Below, in pieces: positions 12,432 to 24,732 of a stretch of DNA of 64,000 bases. The DNA is taken from positions 38,573,853 through 38,637,852 of the forward strand of contig CM060198.1 in the NCBI GenBank assembly GCA_030549335.1, written 5' to 3'. Made by a program: the position numbers and the translations under genes. How positions within the stretch are numbered: the first letter of the stretch is position 1; each line of letters begins with the position of its first letter. A model generated the notes under the pieces. It worked only from the letters and a program-made list of their open reading frames with translations. It made no database searches and was not told the origin of the DNA. This DNA is from Pontederia crassipes. Lineage: Eukaryota > Streptophyta > Magnoliopsida > Commelinales > Pontederiaceae.

Positions 12432-12579
12432 TGATAGAGCTTCAGAATTTTAACTCTATTTCAAACCGAAGTTGAACCGTTACAATCAAAGATAACGCTC
12501 TTGGGGATTAGAGTCTTAGAGTTAGGTTCAAAGCAATAAGTTATATATACTTATTACAACCTTTGGGTGTCCTAAGAGG

Positions 12580-13023
12580 TGATAGATCTTTAGAACTTTA
12601 ACTCTATTTCAAACCGAAGTTGAACCGTTACAATCAAAGATAACGCTCTTGGGGATTAGAGTCTTAGAGTTAGGTTCAAAGATATAAGTTATAGATACTT
12701 ATGACAACCTTTGGGTGTCCTAAGACGTGATAGAGCTTCGAAACTTTAACTCTATTTCAAACCGAAGTTGAACCGTTACAATCAAAGATAACGCTCTTGG
12801 GGATTAGAGTCTTAGAGTTAGGTTCAAAGCAATAAGTTATAGATACTTATTACAACCTTTGGGTGTCCTAAGAGGTGATAGAGCTTCAGAACTTTAACTC
12901 TATTTCAAACCGAAGTTGAACCGTTACAATCAAAGATAACGCTCTTGGGGATTAGAGTCTTAGAGTTAGGTTCAAAGATATAAGTTATAGATACTTATTA
13001 CAACCTTTGGGTGTCCTAAGAGG
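12580..13023 (+). repeat. Third copy of the 297-740 block
   Basis: It carries AAGACGTG near 12723 and CTTCGAAAC near 12738, as at 443/458 and 10800/10815. The offset from 297 is 12283 bp (83 monomers less one base). It lacks the TTAGGCTC change of the other two copies. Confidence 0.86.
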
Positions 13024-15391
13024 TGATAGAGCTTCAGAACTTTAACTCTATTTCAAACCGAAGTTGAACCGTTACAATCAAAGATAACGCTCTTGGGGAT
13101 TAGAGTCTTAGACTTAGGTTCAAAGCAATAAGTTATAGATACTTATTACAACCTTTGGGTGTCCTAAGAGGTGATAGATCTTTAGAACTTTAACTCTCTT
13201 GCAATTCGAAGTTGAACCGTTACAATCAATGATAATGCTCTTGGGGATTAGAGACTTAGAGTTAGGTTCAAAGCTATATGTTATAGATACTTATTACAAC
13301 CTTTGGGTGTCCTAAGCGGTGATAGATCTTTAGAACTTTAACTCCATTTCAAACCGAAGTTGAACCGTTACAATCAAAGATAACGCTCTTGGGGATTAGA
13401 GTCTTAGAGTTAGGTTCAAAGCTATAAGTTATAGATACTTATGACAACCTTTGGGTGTCCTAAGAGGTGATAGATCATTAGAACTTTAACTCTATTTCAA
13501 TCTGAAGTTGAACCGTTACAATCAAAGATAACGCTCTTGGGGATTAGAGTCTTAGAGTTAGGTTCAAAGCTATAAGTTATATATACTTATGACAACCTTT
13601 GGGTGTCCTAAGAGGTGATAGATCTTTAGAACTTTAACTCTATTTCAAACCGAAGTTGAACCGTTACAATCAAAGATAACGCTCCTCGGGATTAGAGTCT
13701 TAGAGTTAGGTTCAAAGCTATAAGTTATGGATACTTATTACAACCTTTGGGTGTCCTAAGAGGTGATAGAGCTTCAGAACTTTAACTCTATTTCAAACCG
13801 AAGTTGAACCGTTACAATCAAAGATAACGCTCTTGGGGATTAGAGTCTTAGAGTTAGGTTCAAAGCAATAAGTTATAGATACTTATTACAACCTTTGGGT
13901 GTCCTAAGAGGTGATAGAGCTTCAGAACTTTAACTCTATTTGAAACCGAAGTTGAACCGTTACAATCAAAGATAACGCTCCTCGGGATTAGAGTCTTAGA
14001 GTTAGGTTCAAAGATATAAGTTATAGATACTTATTACAACCTTTGGGTGTCCTAAGAGGTGATAGAGCTTCAGAACTTTAACTCTATTTCAAACCGAAGT
14101 TGAACTGTTACAATCAAAGATAACGCTCTTGGGGATTAGAGTCTTAGAGTTAGGTTCAAAGCAATAAGTTATAGATACTTATTACAACCTTTGGGTGTCC
14201 TAAGAGGTGATAGATCTTTAGAACTTTAACTCTATTTCAAACCGAAGTTGAACCGTTACAATCAAAGATAACGCTCTTGGGGATTAGAGTCTTAGAGTTA
14301 GGTTCAAAGCAATAAGTTATAGATACTTATTACAACCTTTGGGTGTCCTAAGAGGTGATAGATCTTCAGAACTTTAACTCTATTTTAAACCAAAGTTGAA
14401 CCGTTACAATCAAAGATAACGCTCTTGGGGATTAGAGTCTTAGAGTTAGGTTCAAATTTATAAGTTATAGATACTTATTACAACCTTTGGGTGTCCTATG
14501 AGGTGATAGATCTTTAGAACTTTAACTCTATTTCAAACCGAAGTTGAACCGTTACAATCAAAGATAACGCTCTTGGGGATTAGAGTCTTAGAGTTAGGTT
14601 CAAAGCTATAAGTTATAGATATTTTTTACAACCTTTGGGTGTCCTAAGAGGTGATAGAGCTTCAGAATTTTAACTCTATTTCAAACCGAAGTTGAACCGT
14701 TACAATCAAAGATAACGCTCTTGGGGATTAGAGTCTTAGAGTTAGGTTCAAAGCAATAAGTTATAGATACTTATTACAACCTTTGGGTGTCCTAAGAGGT
14801 GATAGATCTTTAGAGCTTTAACTCTATTTCAAACCGAAGTTGAACCGTTACAATCAAATATAATGCTCTTAGGGATTAGAGTCTTAGAGTTAGGTTCAAA
14901 GCTATAAGTTATAGATACTTATTACAACCTTTGGGTGTCCTAAGAGGTGATAGAGCTTCAGAACTTTAACTCTATTTCAAACCGAAGTTGAACCGTTACA
15001 ATCAAAGATAACGCTCTTGGGGATTAGAGTCTTAGAGTTAGGTTCAAAGCAATAAGTTATAGATACTTATTACAACCTTTGGGTGTCCTAAGAGGTGAAA
15101 GATCTTCAGAACTTTAACTCTATTTGAAACCGAAGTTGAACCGTTACAATCAAAGATAACGCTCTTGGGGATTAGAGTCTTAGAGTTAGGTTCAAAGATA
15201 TAAGTTATAGATACTTATTACAACCTTTGGGTGTCCTAGGAGGTGATAGAGCTTCAGAACTTTAACTCTATTTCAAACCGAAGTTGAACCGTTACAATCA
15301 AAGATAACGCTCTTGGGGATTAATGTCTTAGAGTTAGGTTCAAAGCTATAAGTTATAGATACTTATTACAACCTTTGGGTGTCCTAAGAGG
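13024..15391 (+). repeat. Second copy of the 2961-5328 block
   Basis: It matches at offset 10063, with private changes such as GATCATTAG near 13472 and GTGAAAGATC at 15096. At its right end, A (15096) and B (15244) lead into a full run C to K, so this block overlaps the first complete A-K unit. Confidence 0.9.
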
Positions 15392-16856
15392 TGATAGATC
15401 TTTAGAACTTTAACTCTATTTCAAACCGAAGTTGAACCGTTACAATCAAAGATAACGCTCTTGGGGATTAGAGTCTTAGAGTTAGGTTCAAAGCAATAAG
15501 TTATAGATACTTATTACAACCTTTGGGTGTCCTAAGAGGTGATAGATCTTCAGAACTTTAACTCTATTTTAAACCAAAGTTGAACCGTTACAATCAAAGA
15601 TAACGCTCTTGGGGATTAGAGTCTTAGAGTTAGGTTCAAATTTATAAGTTATAGATACTTATTACAACCTTTGGGTGTCCTATGAGGTTATAGATCTTTA
15701 GAACTTTAACTCTATTTCAAACCGAAGTTGAACCGTTACAATCAAAGATAACGCTCTTGGGGATTAGAGTCTTAGAGTTAGGTTCAAAGCTATAAGTTAT
15801 AGATATTTTTTACAACCTTTGGGTGTCCTAAGAGGTGATAGAGCTTCAGAATTTTAACTCTATTTCAAACCGAAGTTGAACCGTTACAATCAAAGATAAC
15901 GCTCTTGGGGATTAGAGTCTTAGAGTTAGGTTCAAAGCAATAAGTTAACCTTTGGGTGTCCTAAGAGGTGATAGATCTTTAGAGCTTTAACTCTATTTCA
16001 AACCGAAGTTGAACGTTTACAATCAAATATAATGCTCTTAGGGATTAGAGTCTTAGAGTTAGGTTCAAAGCTATAAGTTATAGATACTTATTACAACCTT
16101 TGGGTGTCCTAAGAGGTGATAGAGCTTCAGAACTTTAACTCTATTTCAAACCGAAGTTGAACCGTTACAATCAAAGATAACGCTCTTGGGGATTAGAGTC
16201 TTAGAGTTAGGTTCAAAGCAATAAGTTATAGATACTTATTACAACCTTTGGGTGTCCTAAGAGGTGATAGAGCTTCAGAACTTTAACTCTATTTCAAACC
16301 GAAGTTGAACCGTTACAATCAAAGATAACGCTCTTGGGGATTAGAGTCTTAGAGTTAGGTTAAAAGCTATAAGTTATAGATACTTATTACAACCTTTGGG
16401 TGTCCTAAGAGGTGATAGATCTTTAGAACTTTAACTCTATTGCAATTCGAAGTTGAACCGTTACAATCAATGATAATGCTCTTGCGGATTAGAGACTTAG
16501 AGTTAGGTTCAAAGCTATAAGTTATAGATACATATTACAACCTTTGGGTGTCCTAAGAGGTGATAGATCTTTAGAACGTTAACTCCATTTCAAACTGAAA
16601 TTGAACCGTTACAATCAAAGATAACGCTCATGGGGATTAGAGTCTTAGAGTTAGGTTCAAAGCTATAAGTTATAGATACTTATGACAACCTTTGGGTGTC
16701 CTAAGAGGTGATAGATCTTTAGAACTTTAACTCCATTTCAAACCGAAGTTGAACCGTTACAATCAAAGATAACGCTCTTGGGGATTAGAGTCTTAGAGTT
16801 AGGTTCAAAGCTATAAGTTATAGATACTTATGACAACCTTTGGGTGTCCTAAGAGG
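15096..16856 (+). repeat. A-K higher-order unit, 12-monomer form (first complete copy)
   Basis: Order: A 15096, B 15244, C 15392, D 15540, E 15688, F 15836, G 15969, x 16117, H 16265, I 16413, J 16561, K 16709. Expected length is 1776 bp; the copy is 15 bp short because F is truncated. The same 12-monomer order is seen at 28021-29796 and 35865-37640, which suggests this is the parent form from which the 11-monomer form arose by loss of x. Confidence 0.88.
15836..15968 (+). repeat. Truncated 133-bp F monomer
   Basis: GCAATAAGTTA runs directly into ACCTTTGGG, removing 15 bases (monomer bases 112-126 or an equivalent placement). The monomer is otherwise a normal F. It is the only deletion of this size in the window. 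A private GAACGTTTAC follows in the next monomer near 16012. Confidence 0.93.
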
Positions 16857-19800
16857 TGATAGATCTTTAGAACTTTAACTCTATTTCAAACCGAAGTTGA
16901 ACCGTTACAATCAAAGATAACGCTCCTCGGGATTAGAGTCTTAGAGTTAGGTTCAAAGCTATAAGTTATGGATACTTATTACAACCTTTGGGTGTCCTAA
17001 GAGGTGATAGATCTTCAGAACTTTAACTCTATTTTAAACCGAAGTTGAACCATTACAATCAAAGATAACGCTCTTGGGGATTAGAGTCTTAGAGTTAGGT
17101 TTAAAGCTAGAAGTTATAGATACTTATTACAACCTTTGGGTGTCCTAAGAGGTGATAGAGCTTCAGAACTTTAACTCCATTTCAAACCGAAGTTGAACCG
17201 TTACAATCAAAGATAACGCTCTTGGGGATTAATGTCTTAGAGTTAGGTTCAAAGCTATAAGTTATAGATACTTATTACAACCTTTGGGTGTCCTAAGAGG
17301 TGATAGATCTTTAGAACTTTAACTCTATTTCAAACCGAAGTTGAACCGTTACAATCAAAGATAACGCTCTTGGGGATTAGAGTCTTAGAGTTAGGTTCAA
17401 AGCAATAAGTTATAGATACTTATTACAACCTTTGGGTGTCCTAAGAGGTGATAGAGCTTCAGAACTTTAACTCTATTTCAAACCGAAGTTGAACCGTTAC
17501 AATCAAAGATAACGCTCTTGGGGATTAGAGTCTTAGAGTTAGGTTCAAAGATATAAGTTATAGATACTTATTACAACCTTTGGGTGTCCTAAGAGGTGAT
17601 AGAGCTTCAGAACTTTAACTCTATTTCAAACCGAAGTTGAACCGTTACAATCAAAGATAACGCTCTTGGGGATTAGAGTCTTAGACTTAGGTTCAAAGCA
17701 ATAAGTTATAGATACTTATTACAACCTTTGGGTGTCCTAAGAGGTGATAGATCTTTAGAACTTTAACTCACTTGCAATTCGAAGTTGAACCGTTACAATA
17801 AATGATAATGCTCTTGGGGATTAGAGACTTAGAGTTAGGTTCAAAGCTATATGTTATAGATACTTATTACAACCTTTGGGTGTCCTAAGCGGTGATAGAT
17901 CTTTAGAACTTTAACTCCATTTCAAACCGAAGTTGAACCGTTACAATCAAAGATAACGCTCATGGGGATTAGAGTCTTAGAGTTAGGTTCAAAGCTATAA
18001 GTTATAGATACTTATGACAACCTTTGGGTGTCCTAAGAGGTGATAGATCTTTAGAACTTTAACTCTATTTCAAACCGAAGTTGAACCGTTACAATCAAAG
18101 ATAACGCTCTTGGGGATTAGAGTCTTAGAGTTAGGTTCAAAGCAATAAGTTATAGATACTTATTACAACCTTTGGGTGTCCTAAGAGGTGATAGATCTTC
18201 AGAACTTTAACTCTATTTTAAACCAAAGTTGAACCGTTACAATCAAAGATAACGCTCTTGGGGATTAGAGTCTTAGAGTTAGGTTCAAATTTATAAGTTA
18301 TAGATACTTATTACAACCTTTGGGTGTCCTATGAGGTGATAGATCTTTAGAACTTTAACTCTATTTCAAACCGAAGTTGAACCGTTACAATCAAAGATAA
18401 CGCTCTTGGGGATTAGAGTCTTAGAGTTAGGTTCAAAACTATAAGTTATAGATACTTATTACAACCTTTGGGTGTCCTAAGAGGTGATAGAGCTTCAGAA
18501 TTTTAACTCTATTTCAAACCGAAGTTGAACCGTTACAATCAAAGATAACGCTCTTGGGGATTAGAGTCTTAGAGTTAGGTTCAAAGCTATAAGTTATAGA
18601 TACTTTTTACAACCTTTGGGTGTCCTAAGAGGTGATAGAGCTTCAGAATTTTAACTCTATTTCAAACCGAAGTTGAACCGTTACAATCAAAGATAACGCT
18701 CTTGGGGATTAGAGTCTTAGAGTTAGGTTCAAAGCAATAAGTTATAGATACTTATTACAACCTTTGGGTGTCCTAAGAGGTGATAGATCTTTAGAACTTT
18801 AACTCTATTTCAAACCGAAGTCGAACCGTTACAATCAAATATAACGCTCTTAGGGATTAGAGTCTTAGAGTTAGGTTCAAAGCTATAAGTTATAGATACT
18901 TATTACAACCTTTGGGTGTCCTAAGAGGTGATAGAGCTTTAGAACTTTAACTCTATTTCAAACCGAAGTTGAACCGTTACAATCAAAGATAACGCTCTTG
19001 GGGATTAGAGTCTTAGAGTTAGGTTAAAAGCTATAAGTTATAGATACTTATGACAACCTTTGGGTGTCCTAAGAGGTGATAGATCTTTAGAACTTTAACT
19101 TTATTTCAATCTGAAGTTGAACCGTTTTAACTCTATTTCAAACCGAAGTTGAACCGTTACAATCAAAGATAACGCTCTTGGGGATTATTGTCTTAGAGTT
19201 AGGTTCAAAGCTATAAGTTATAGATACTTATTACAACCTTTGGGTGTCCTAAGAGGTGATAGAGCTTCAGAACTTTAACTCTATTTCAAACCGAAGTTGA
19301 ACCGTTACAATCAAAGATAACGCTCTTGGGGATTAGAGTCTTAGACTTAGGTTCAAAGCAATAAGTTATAGATACTTATTACAACCTTTGGGTGTCCTAA
19401 GAGGTGATAGATCTTTAGAACTTTAACTCACTTGCAATTCGAAGTTGAACCGTTACAATCAATGATAATGCTCTTGGGGATTAGAGACTTAGAGTTAGGT
19501 TCAAAGCTATATGTTATAGATACTTATTACAACCTTTGGGTGTCCTAAGCGGTGATAGATCTTTAGAACTTTAACTCCATTTCAAACCGAAGTTGAACCG
19601 TTACAATCAAAGATAATGCTCATGGGGTTTAGAGTCTTAGAGTTAGGTTCAAAGCTATAAGTTATAGATACTTTTGACAACCTTTGGGTGTCCTAAGAGG
19701 TGATAGATCTTTAGAACTTTAACTCTATTTCAATCTGAAGTTGAACCGTTACAATCAAAGATAACGCTCTTGGGGATTAGAGTCTTAGAGTTAGGTTCAA

Positions 19801-21277
19801 AGCTATAAGTTATATATACTTATGACAACCTTTGGGTGTCCTAAGAGGTGATAGATCTTTAGAACTTTAACTCTATTTCAAACCGAAGTTGAACCGTTAC
19901 AATCAAAGATAACGCTCCTCGGGATTAGAGTCTTAGAGTTAGGTTCAAAGCTATAAGTTATGGATACTTATTACAACCTTTGGGTGTCCTAAGAGGTGAT
20001 AGAGCTTCAGAACTTTAACTCTATTTCAAACCGAAGTTGAACCGTTACAATCAAAGATAACGCTCTTGGGGATTAGAGTCTTAGAGTTAGGTTCAAAGCA
20101 ATAAGTTATAGATACTTATTACAACCTTTGGGTGTCCTAAGAGGTGATAGAGCTTCAGAACTTTAACTCTATTTGAAACCGAAGTTGAACCGTTACAATC
20201 AAAGATAACGCTCTTGGGGATTAGAGTCTTAGAGTTAGGTTCAAAGATATAAGTTATAGATACTTATTACAACCTTTGGGTGTCCTAGGAGGTGATAGAG
20301 CTTCAGAACTTTAACTCTATTTCAAACCGAAGTTGAACCGTTACAATCAAAGATAACGCTCTTGGGGATTAATGTCTTAGAGTTAGGTTCAAAGCTATAA
20401 GTTATAGATACTTATTACAACCTTTGGGTGTCCTAAGAGGTGATAGATCTTTAGAACTTTAACTCTATTTCAAACCGAAGTTGAACCGTTACAATCAAAG
20501 ATAACGCTCTTGGGGATTAGAGTCTTAGAGTTAGGTTCAAAGCAATAAGTTATAGATACTTATTACAACCTTTGGGTGTCCTAAGAGGTGATAGATCTTC
20601 AGAACTTTAACTCTATTTTAAACCAAAGTTGAACCGTTACAATCAAAGATAACGCTCTTGGGGATTAGAGTCTTAGAGTTAGGTTCAAATTTATAAGTTA
20701 TAGATACTTATTACAACCTTTGGGTGTCCTATGAGGTGATAGATCTTTAGAACTTTAACTCTATTTCAAACCGAAGTTGAACCGTTACAATCAAAGATAA
20801 CGCTCTTGGGGATTAGAGTCTTAGAGTTAGGTTCAAAGCTATAAGTTATAGATATTTTTTACAACCTTTGGGTGTCCTAAGAGGTGATAGAGCTTCAGAA
20901 TTTTAACTCTATTTCAAACCGAAGTTGAACCGTTACAATCAAAGATAACGTTCTTGGGGATTAGAGTCTTAGAGTTAGGTTCAAAGCAATAAGTTATAGA
21001 TACTTATTACAACCTTTGGGTGTCCTAAGAGGTGATAGATCTTTAGAGCTTTAACTCTATTTCAAACCGAAGTTGAACCGTTACAATCAAATATAATGCT
21101 CTTAGGGATTAGAGTCTTAGAGTTAGGTTCAAAGCTATAAGTTATAGATACTTATTACAACCTTTGGGTGTCCTAAGAGGTGATAGAGCTTCAGAACTTT
21201 GACTCTATTTCAAACCGAAGTTGAACCGTTACAATCAAAGATAACGCTCTTGGGGATTAGAGTCTTAGAGTTAGGTT
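16265..21277 (+). repeat. 5-kb block, copied at offset 7876 (copy 1)
   Basis: Beginning at H (16265) the order H, I, J, K, CCTCGGG/TTATGGATAC, TTTTAAACC/ACCATT/TTTAAAGCTAGAAG, R-head CCATTTC/GATTAATG, C, and so on is reproduced from 24141. The offset of 7876 bp equals 53 monomers plus the 32-bp insertion at 19127. The copies part inside the H-like monomer at 21181 (GGTTAAAAGC here, GCAATAAG there). Between the two copies sit the 11-monomer repeats. Confidence 0.93.
19077..19256 (+). repeat. 180-bp composite monomer (out-of-register fusion), copy 1
   Basis: A CAATCTG-type monomer runs to ACCGTT at base 50 and then restarts at base 19 (TTAACTCTATTTC), so bases 19-50 are present twice; the extra 32 bases are 19127-19158. 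The downstream part is of the GATTATTGTC type. In the related region at 32165-32757 these two types are separate, complete monomers with two others between them, which is the likely ancestral order. Confidence 0.93.
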
Positions 21278-21772
21278 AAAAGCTATAAGTTATAGATACT
21301 TATTACAACCTTTGGGTGTCCTAAGAGGTGATAGATCTTTAGAACTTTAACTCTATTGCAATTCGAAGTTGAACCGTTACAATCAATGATAATGCTCTTG
21401 CGGATTAGAGACTTAGAGTTAGGTTCAAAGCTATAAGTTATAGATACATATTACAACCTTTGGGTGTCCTAAGAGGTGATAGATCTTTAGAACGTTAACT
21501 CCATTTCAAACTGAAATTGAACCGTTACAATCAAAGATAACGCTCATGGGGATTAGAGTCTTAGAGTTAGGTTCAAAGCTATAAGTTATAGATACTTATG
21601 ACAACCTTTGGGTGTCCTAAGAGGTGATAGATCTTTAGAACTTTAACTCCATTTCAAACCGAAGTTGAACCGTTACAATCAAAGATAACGCTCTTGGGGA
21701 TTAGAGTCTTAGAGTTAGGTTCAAAGCTATAAGTTATAGATACTTATTACAACCTTTGGGTGTCCTAAGAGG
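20145..21772 (+). repeat. A-K unit, 11-monomer form, copy 1 (1628 bp)
   Basis: Order: A 20145, B 20293, C 20441, D 20589, E 20737, F 20885 (GATAACGTTCTTGG), G 21033, H 21181 (GAACTTTGAC), I 21329 (GCTCTTGCGG), J 21477 (AAACTGAAATTG), K 21625. The x monomer of the 12-monomer form is absent. H here is itself mixed: its 5' half GAACTTTGAC belongs to the x-like monomer at 29057, and its 3' half GGTTAAAAGC to H, so the loss of x probably happened by exchange between x and H. Confidence 0.93.
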
Positions 21773-23252
21773 TGATAGAGCTTCAGAACTTTAACTCTAT
21801 TTGAAACCGAAGTTGAACCGTTACAATCAAAGATAACGCTCTTGGGGATTAGAGTCTTAGAGTTAGGTTCAAAGATATAAGTTATAGATACTTATTACAA
21901 CCTTTGGGTGTCCTAGGAGGTGATAGAGCTTCAGAACTTTAACTCTATTTCAAACCGAAGTTGAACCGTTACAATCAAAGATAACGCTCTTGGGGATTAA
22001 TGTCTTAGAGTTAGGTTCAAAGCTATAAGTTATAGATACTTATTACAACCTTTGGGTGTCCTAAGAGGTGATAGATCTTTAGAACTTTAACTCTATTTCA
22101 AACCGAAGTTGAACCGTTACAATCAAAGATAACGCTCTTGGGGATTAGAGTCTTAGAGTTAGGTTCAAAGCAATAAGTTATAGATACTTATTACAACCTT
22201 TGGGTGTCCTAAGAGGTGATAGATCTTCAGAACTTTAACTCTATTTTAAACCAAAGTTGAACCGTTACAATCAAAGATAACGCTCTTGGGGATTAGAGTC
22301 TTAGAGTTAGGTTCAAATTTATAAGTTATAGATACTTATTACAACCTTTGGGTGTCCTATGAGGTGATAGATCTTTAGAACTTTAACTCTATTTCAAACC
22401 GAAGTTGAACCGTTACAATCAAAGATAACGCTCTTGGGGATTAGAGTCTTAGAGTTAGGTTCAAAGCTATAAGTTATAGATATTTTTTACAACCTTTGGG
22501 TGTCCTAAGAGGTGATAGAGCTTCAGAATTTTAACTCTATTTCAAACCGAAGTTGAACCGTTACAATCAAAGATAACGTTCTTGGGGATTAGAGTCTTAG
22601 AGTTAGGTTCAAAGCAATAAGTTATAGATACTTATTACAACCTTTGGGTGTCCTAAGAGGTGATAGATCTTTAGAGCTTTAACTCTATTTCAAACCGAAG
22701 TTGAACCGTTACAATCAAATATAATGCTCTTAGGGATTAGAGTCTTAGAGTTAGGTTCAAAGCTATAAGTTATAGATACTTATTACAACCTTTGGGTGTC
22801 CTAAGAGGTGATAGAGCTTCAGAACTTTGACTCTATTTCAAACCGAAGTTGAACCGTTACAATCAAAGATAACGCTCTTGGGGATTAGAGTCTTAGAGTT
22901 AGGTTAAAAGCTATAAGTTATAGATACTTATTACAACCTTTGGGTGTCCTAAGAGGTGATAGATCTTTAGAACTTTAACTCTATTGCAATTCGAAGTTGA
23001 ACCGTTACAATCAATGATAATGCTCTTGCGGATTAGAGACTTAGAGTTAGGTTCAAAGCTATAAGTTATAGATACATATTACAACCTTTGGGTGTCCTAA
23101 GAGGTGATAGATCTTTAGAACGTTAACTCCATTTCAAACTGAAATTGAACCGTTACAATCAAAGATAACGCTCATGGGGATTAGAGTCTTAGAGTTAGGT
23201 TCAAAGCTATAAGTTATAGATACTTATGACAACCTTTGGGTGTCCTAAGAGG
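21773..23252 (+). repeat. A-K unit, 11-monomer form, copy 2
   Basis: A 21773, B 21921, C 22069, D 22217, E 22365, F 22513, G 22661, H 22809, I 22957, J 23105 follow the previous unit at offset exactly 1628 bp with all private markers retained (GTTCTTGG, CTTTGAC, CTTGCGG, GAAATTG). Its K monomer is fused with the B of the next unit (see 23253). Confidence 0.93.
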
Positions 23253-23400
23253 TGATAGATCTTTAGAACTTTAACTCCATTTCAAACCGAAGTTGAACCG
23301 TTACAATCAAAGATAACGCTCTTGGGGATTAATGTCTTAGAGTTAGGTTCAAAGCTATAAGTTATAGATACTTATTACAACCTTTGGGTGTCCTAAGAGG
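23253..23400 (+). repeat. Hybrid K/B monomer
   Basis: The T-head with AACTCCATTTC is K; GATTAATGTC is B. The exchange point lies between monomer bases 31 and 79. The result removes monomer A and shortens the unit from 11 monomers (1628 bp) to 9 (1332 bp, B at 21921 to this B part). Confidence 0.9.
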
Positions 23401-24732
23401 TGATAGATCTTTAGAACTTTAACTCTATTTCAAACCGAAGTTGAACCGTTACAATCAAAGATAACGCTCTTGGGGATTAGAGTCTTAGAGTTAGGTTCAA
23501 AGCAATAAGTTATAGATACTTATTACAACCTTTGGGTGTCCTAAGAGGTGATAGATCTTCAGAACTTTAACTCTATTTTAAACCAAAGTTGAACCGTTAC
23601 AATCAAAGATAACGCTCTTGGGGATTAGAGTCTTAGAGTTAGGTTCAAATTTATAAGTTATAGATACTTATTACAACCTTTGGGTGTCCTATGAGGTGAT
23701 AGATCTTTAGAACTTTAACTCTATTTCAAACCGAAGTTGAACCGTTACAATCAAAGATAACGCTCTTGGGGATTAGAGTCTTAGAGTTAGGTTCAAAGCT
23801 ATAAGTTATAGATATTTTTTACAACCTTTGGGTGTCCTAAGAGGTGATAGAGCTTCAGAATTTTAACTCTATTTCAAACCGAAGTTGAACCGTTACAATC
23901 AAAGATAACGTTCTTGGGGATTAGAGTCTTAGAGTTAGGTTCAAAGCAATAAGTTATAGATACTTATTACAACCTTTGGGTGTCCTAAGAGGTGATAGAT
24001 CTTTAGAGCTTTAACTCTATTTCAAACCGAAGTTGAACCGTTACAATCAAATATAATGCTCTTAGGGATTAGAGTCTTAGAGTTAGGTTCAAAGCAATAA
24101 GTTATAGATACTTATTACAACCTTTGGGTGTCCTAAGAGGTGATAGAGCTTCAGAACTTTAACTCTATTTCAAACCGAAGTTGAACCGTTACAATCAAAG
24201 ATAACGCTCTTGGGGATTAGAGTCTTAGAGTTAGGTTAAAAGCTATAAGTTATAGATACTTATTACAACCTTTGGGTGTCCTAAGAGGTGATAGATCTTT
24301 AGAACTTTAACTCTATTGCAATTCGAAGTTGAACCGTTACAATCAATGATAATGCTCTTGCGGATTAGAGACTTAGAGTTAGGTTCAAAGCTATAAGTTA
24401 TAGATACATATTACAACCTTTGGGTGTCCTAAGAGGTGATAGATCTTTAGAACGTTAACTCCATTTCAAACTGAAATTGAACCGTTACAATCAAAGATAA
24501 CGCTCATGGGGATTAGAGTCTTAGAGTTAGGTTCAAAGCTATAAGTTATAGATACTTATGACAACCTTTGGGTGTCCTAAGAGGTGATAGATCTTTAGAA
24601 CTTTAACTCCATTTCAAACCGAAGTTGAACCGTTACAATCAAAGATAACGCTCTTGGGGATTAGAGTCTTAGAGTTAGGTTCAAAGCTATAAGTTATAGA
24701 TACTTATGACAACCTTTGGGTGTCCTAAGAGG
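23401..24732 (+). repeat. A-K unit, copy 3, lacking A
   Basis: C 23401, D 23549, E 23697, F 23845, G 23993, H 24141, I 24289, J 24437, K 24585. The G monomer ends in GCAATAAG rather than GCTATAAG, so it looks like a G/x hybrid, and H has GAACTTTAAC rather than GAACTTTGAC. Those two changes make the right part resemble the 12-monomer form at 15969-16708, consistent with a junction between two unit lineages inside G/x. Confidence 0.87.
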
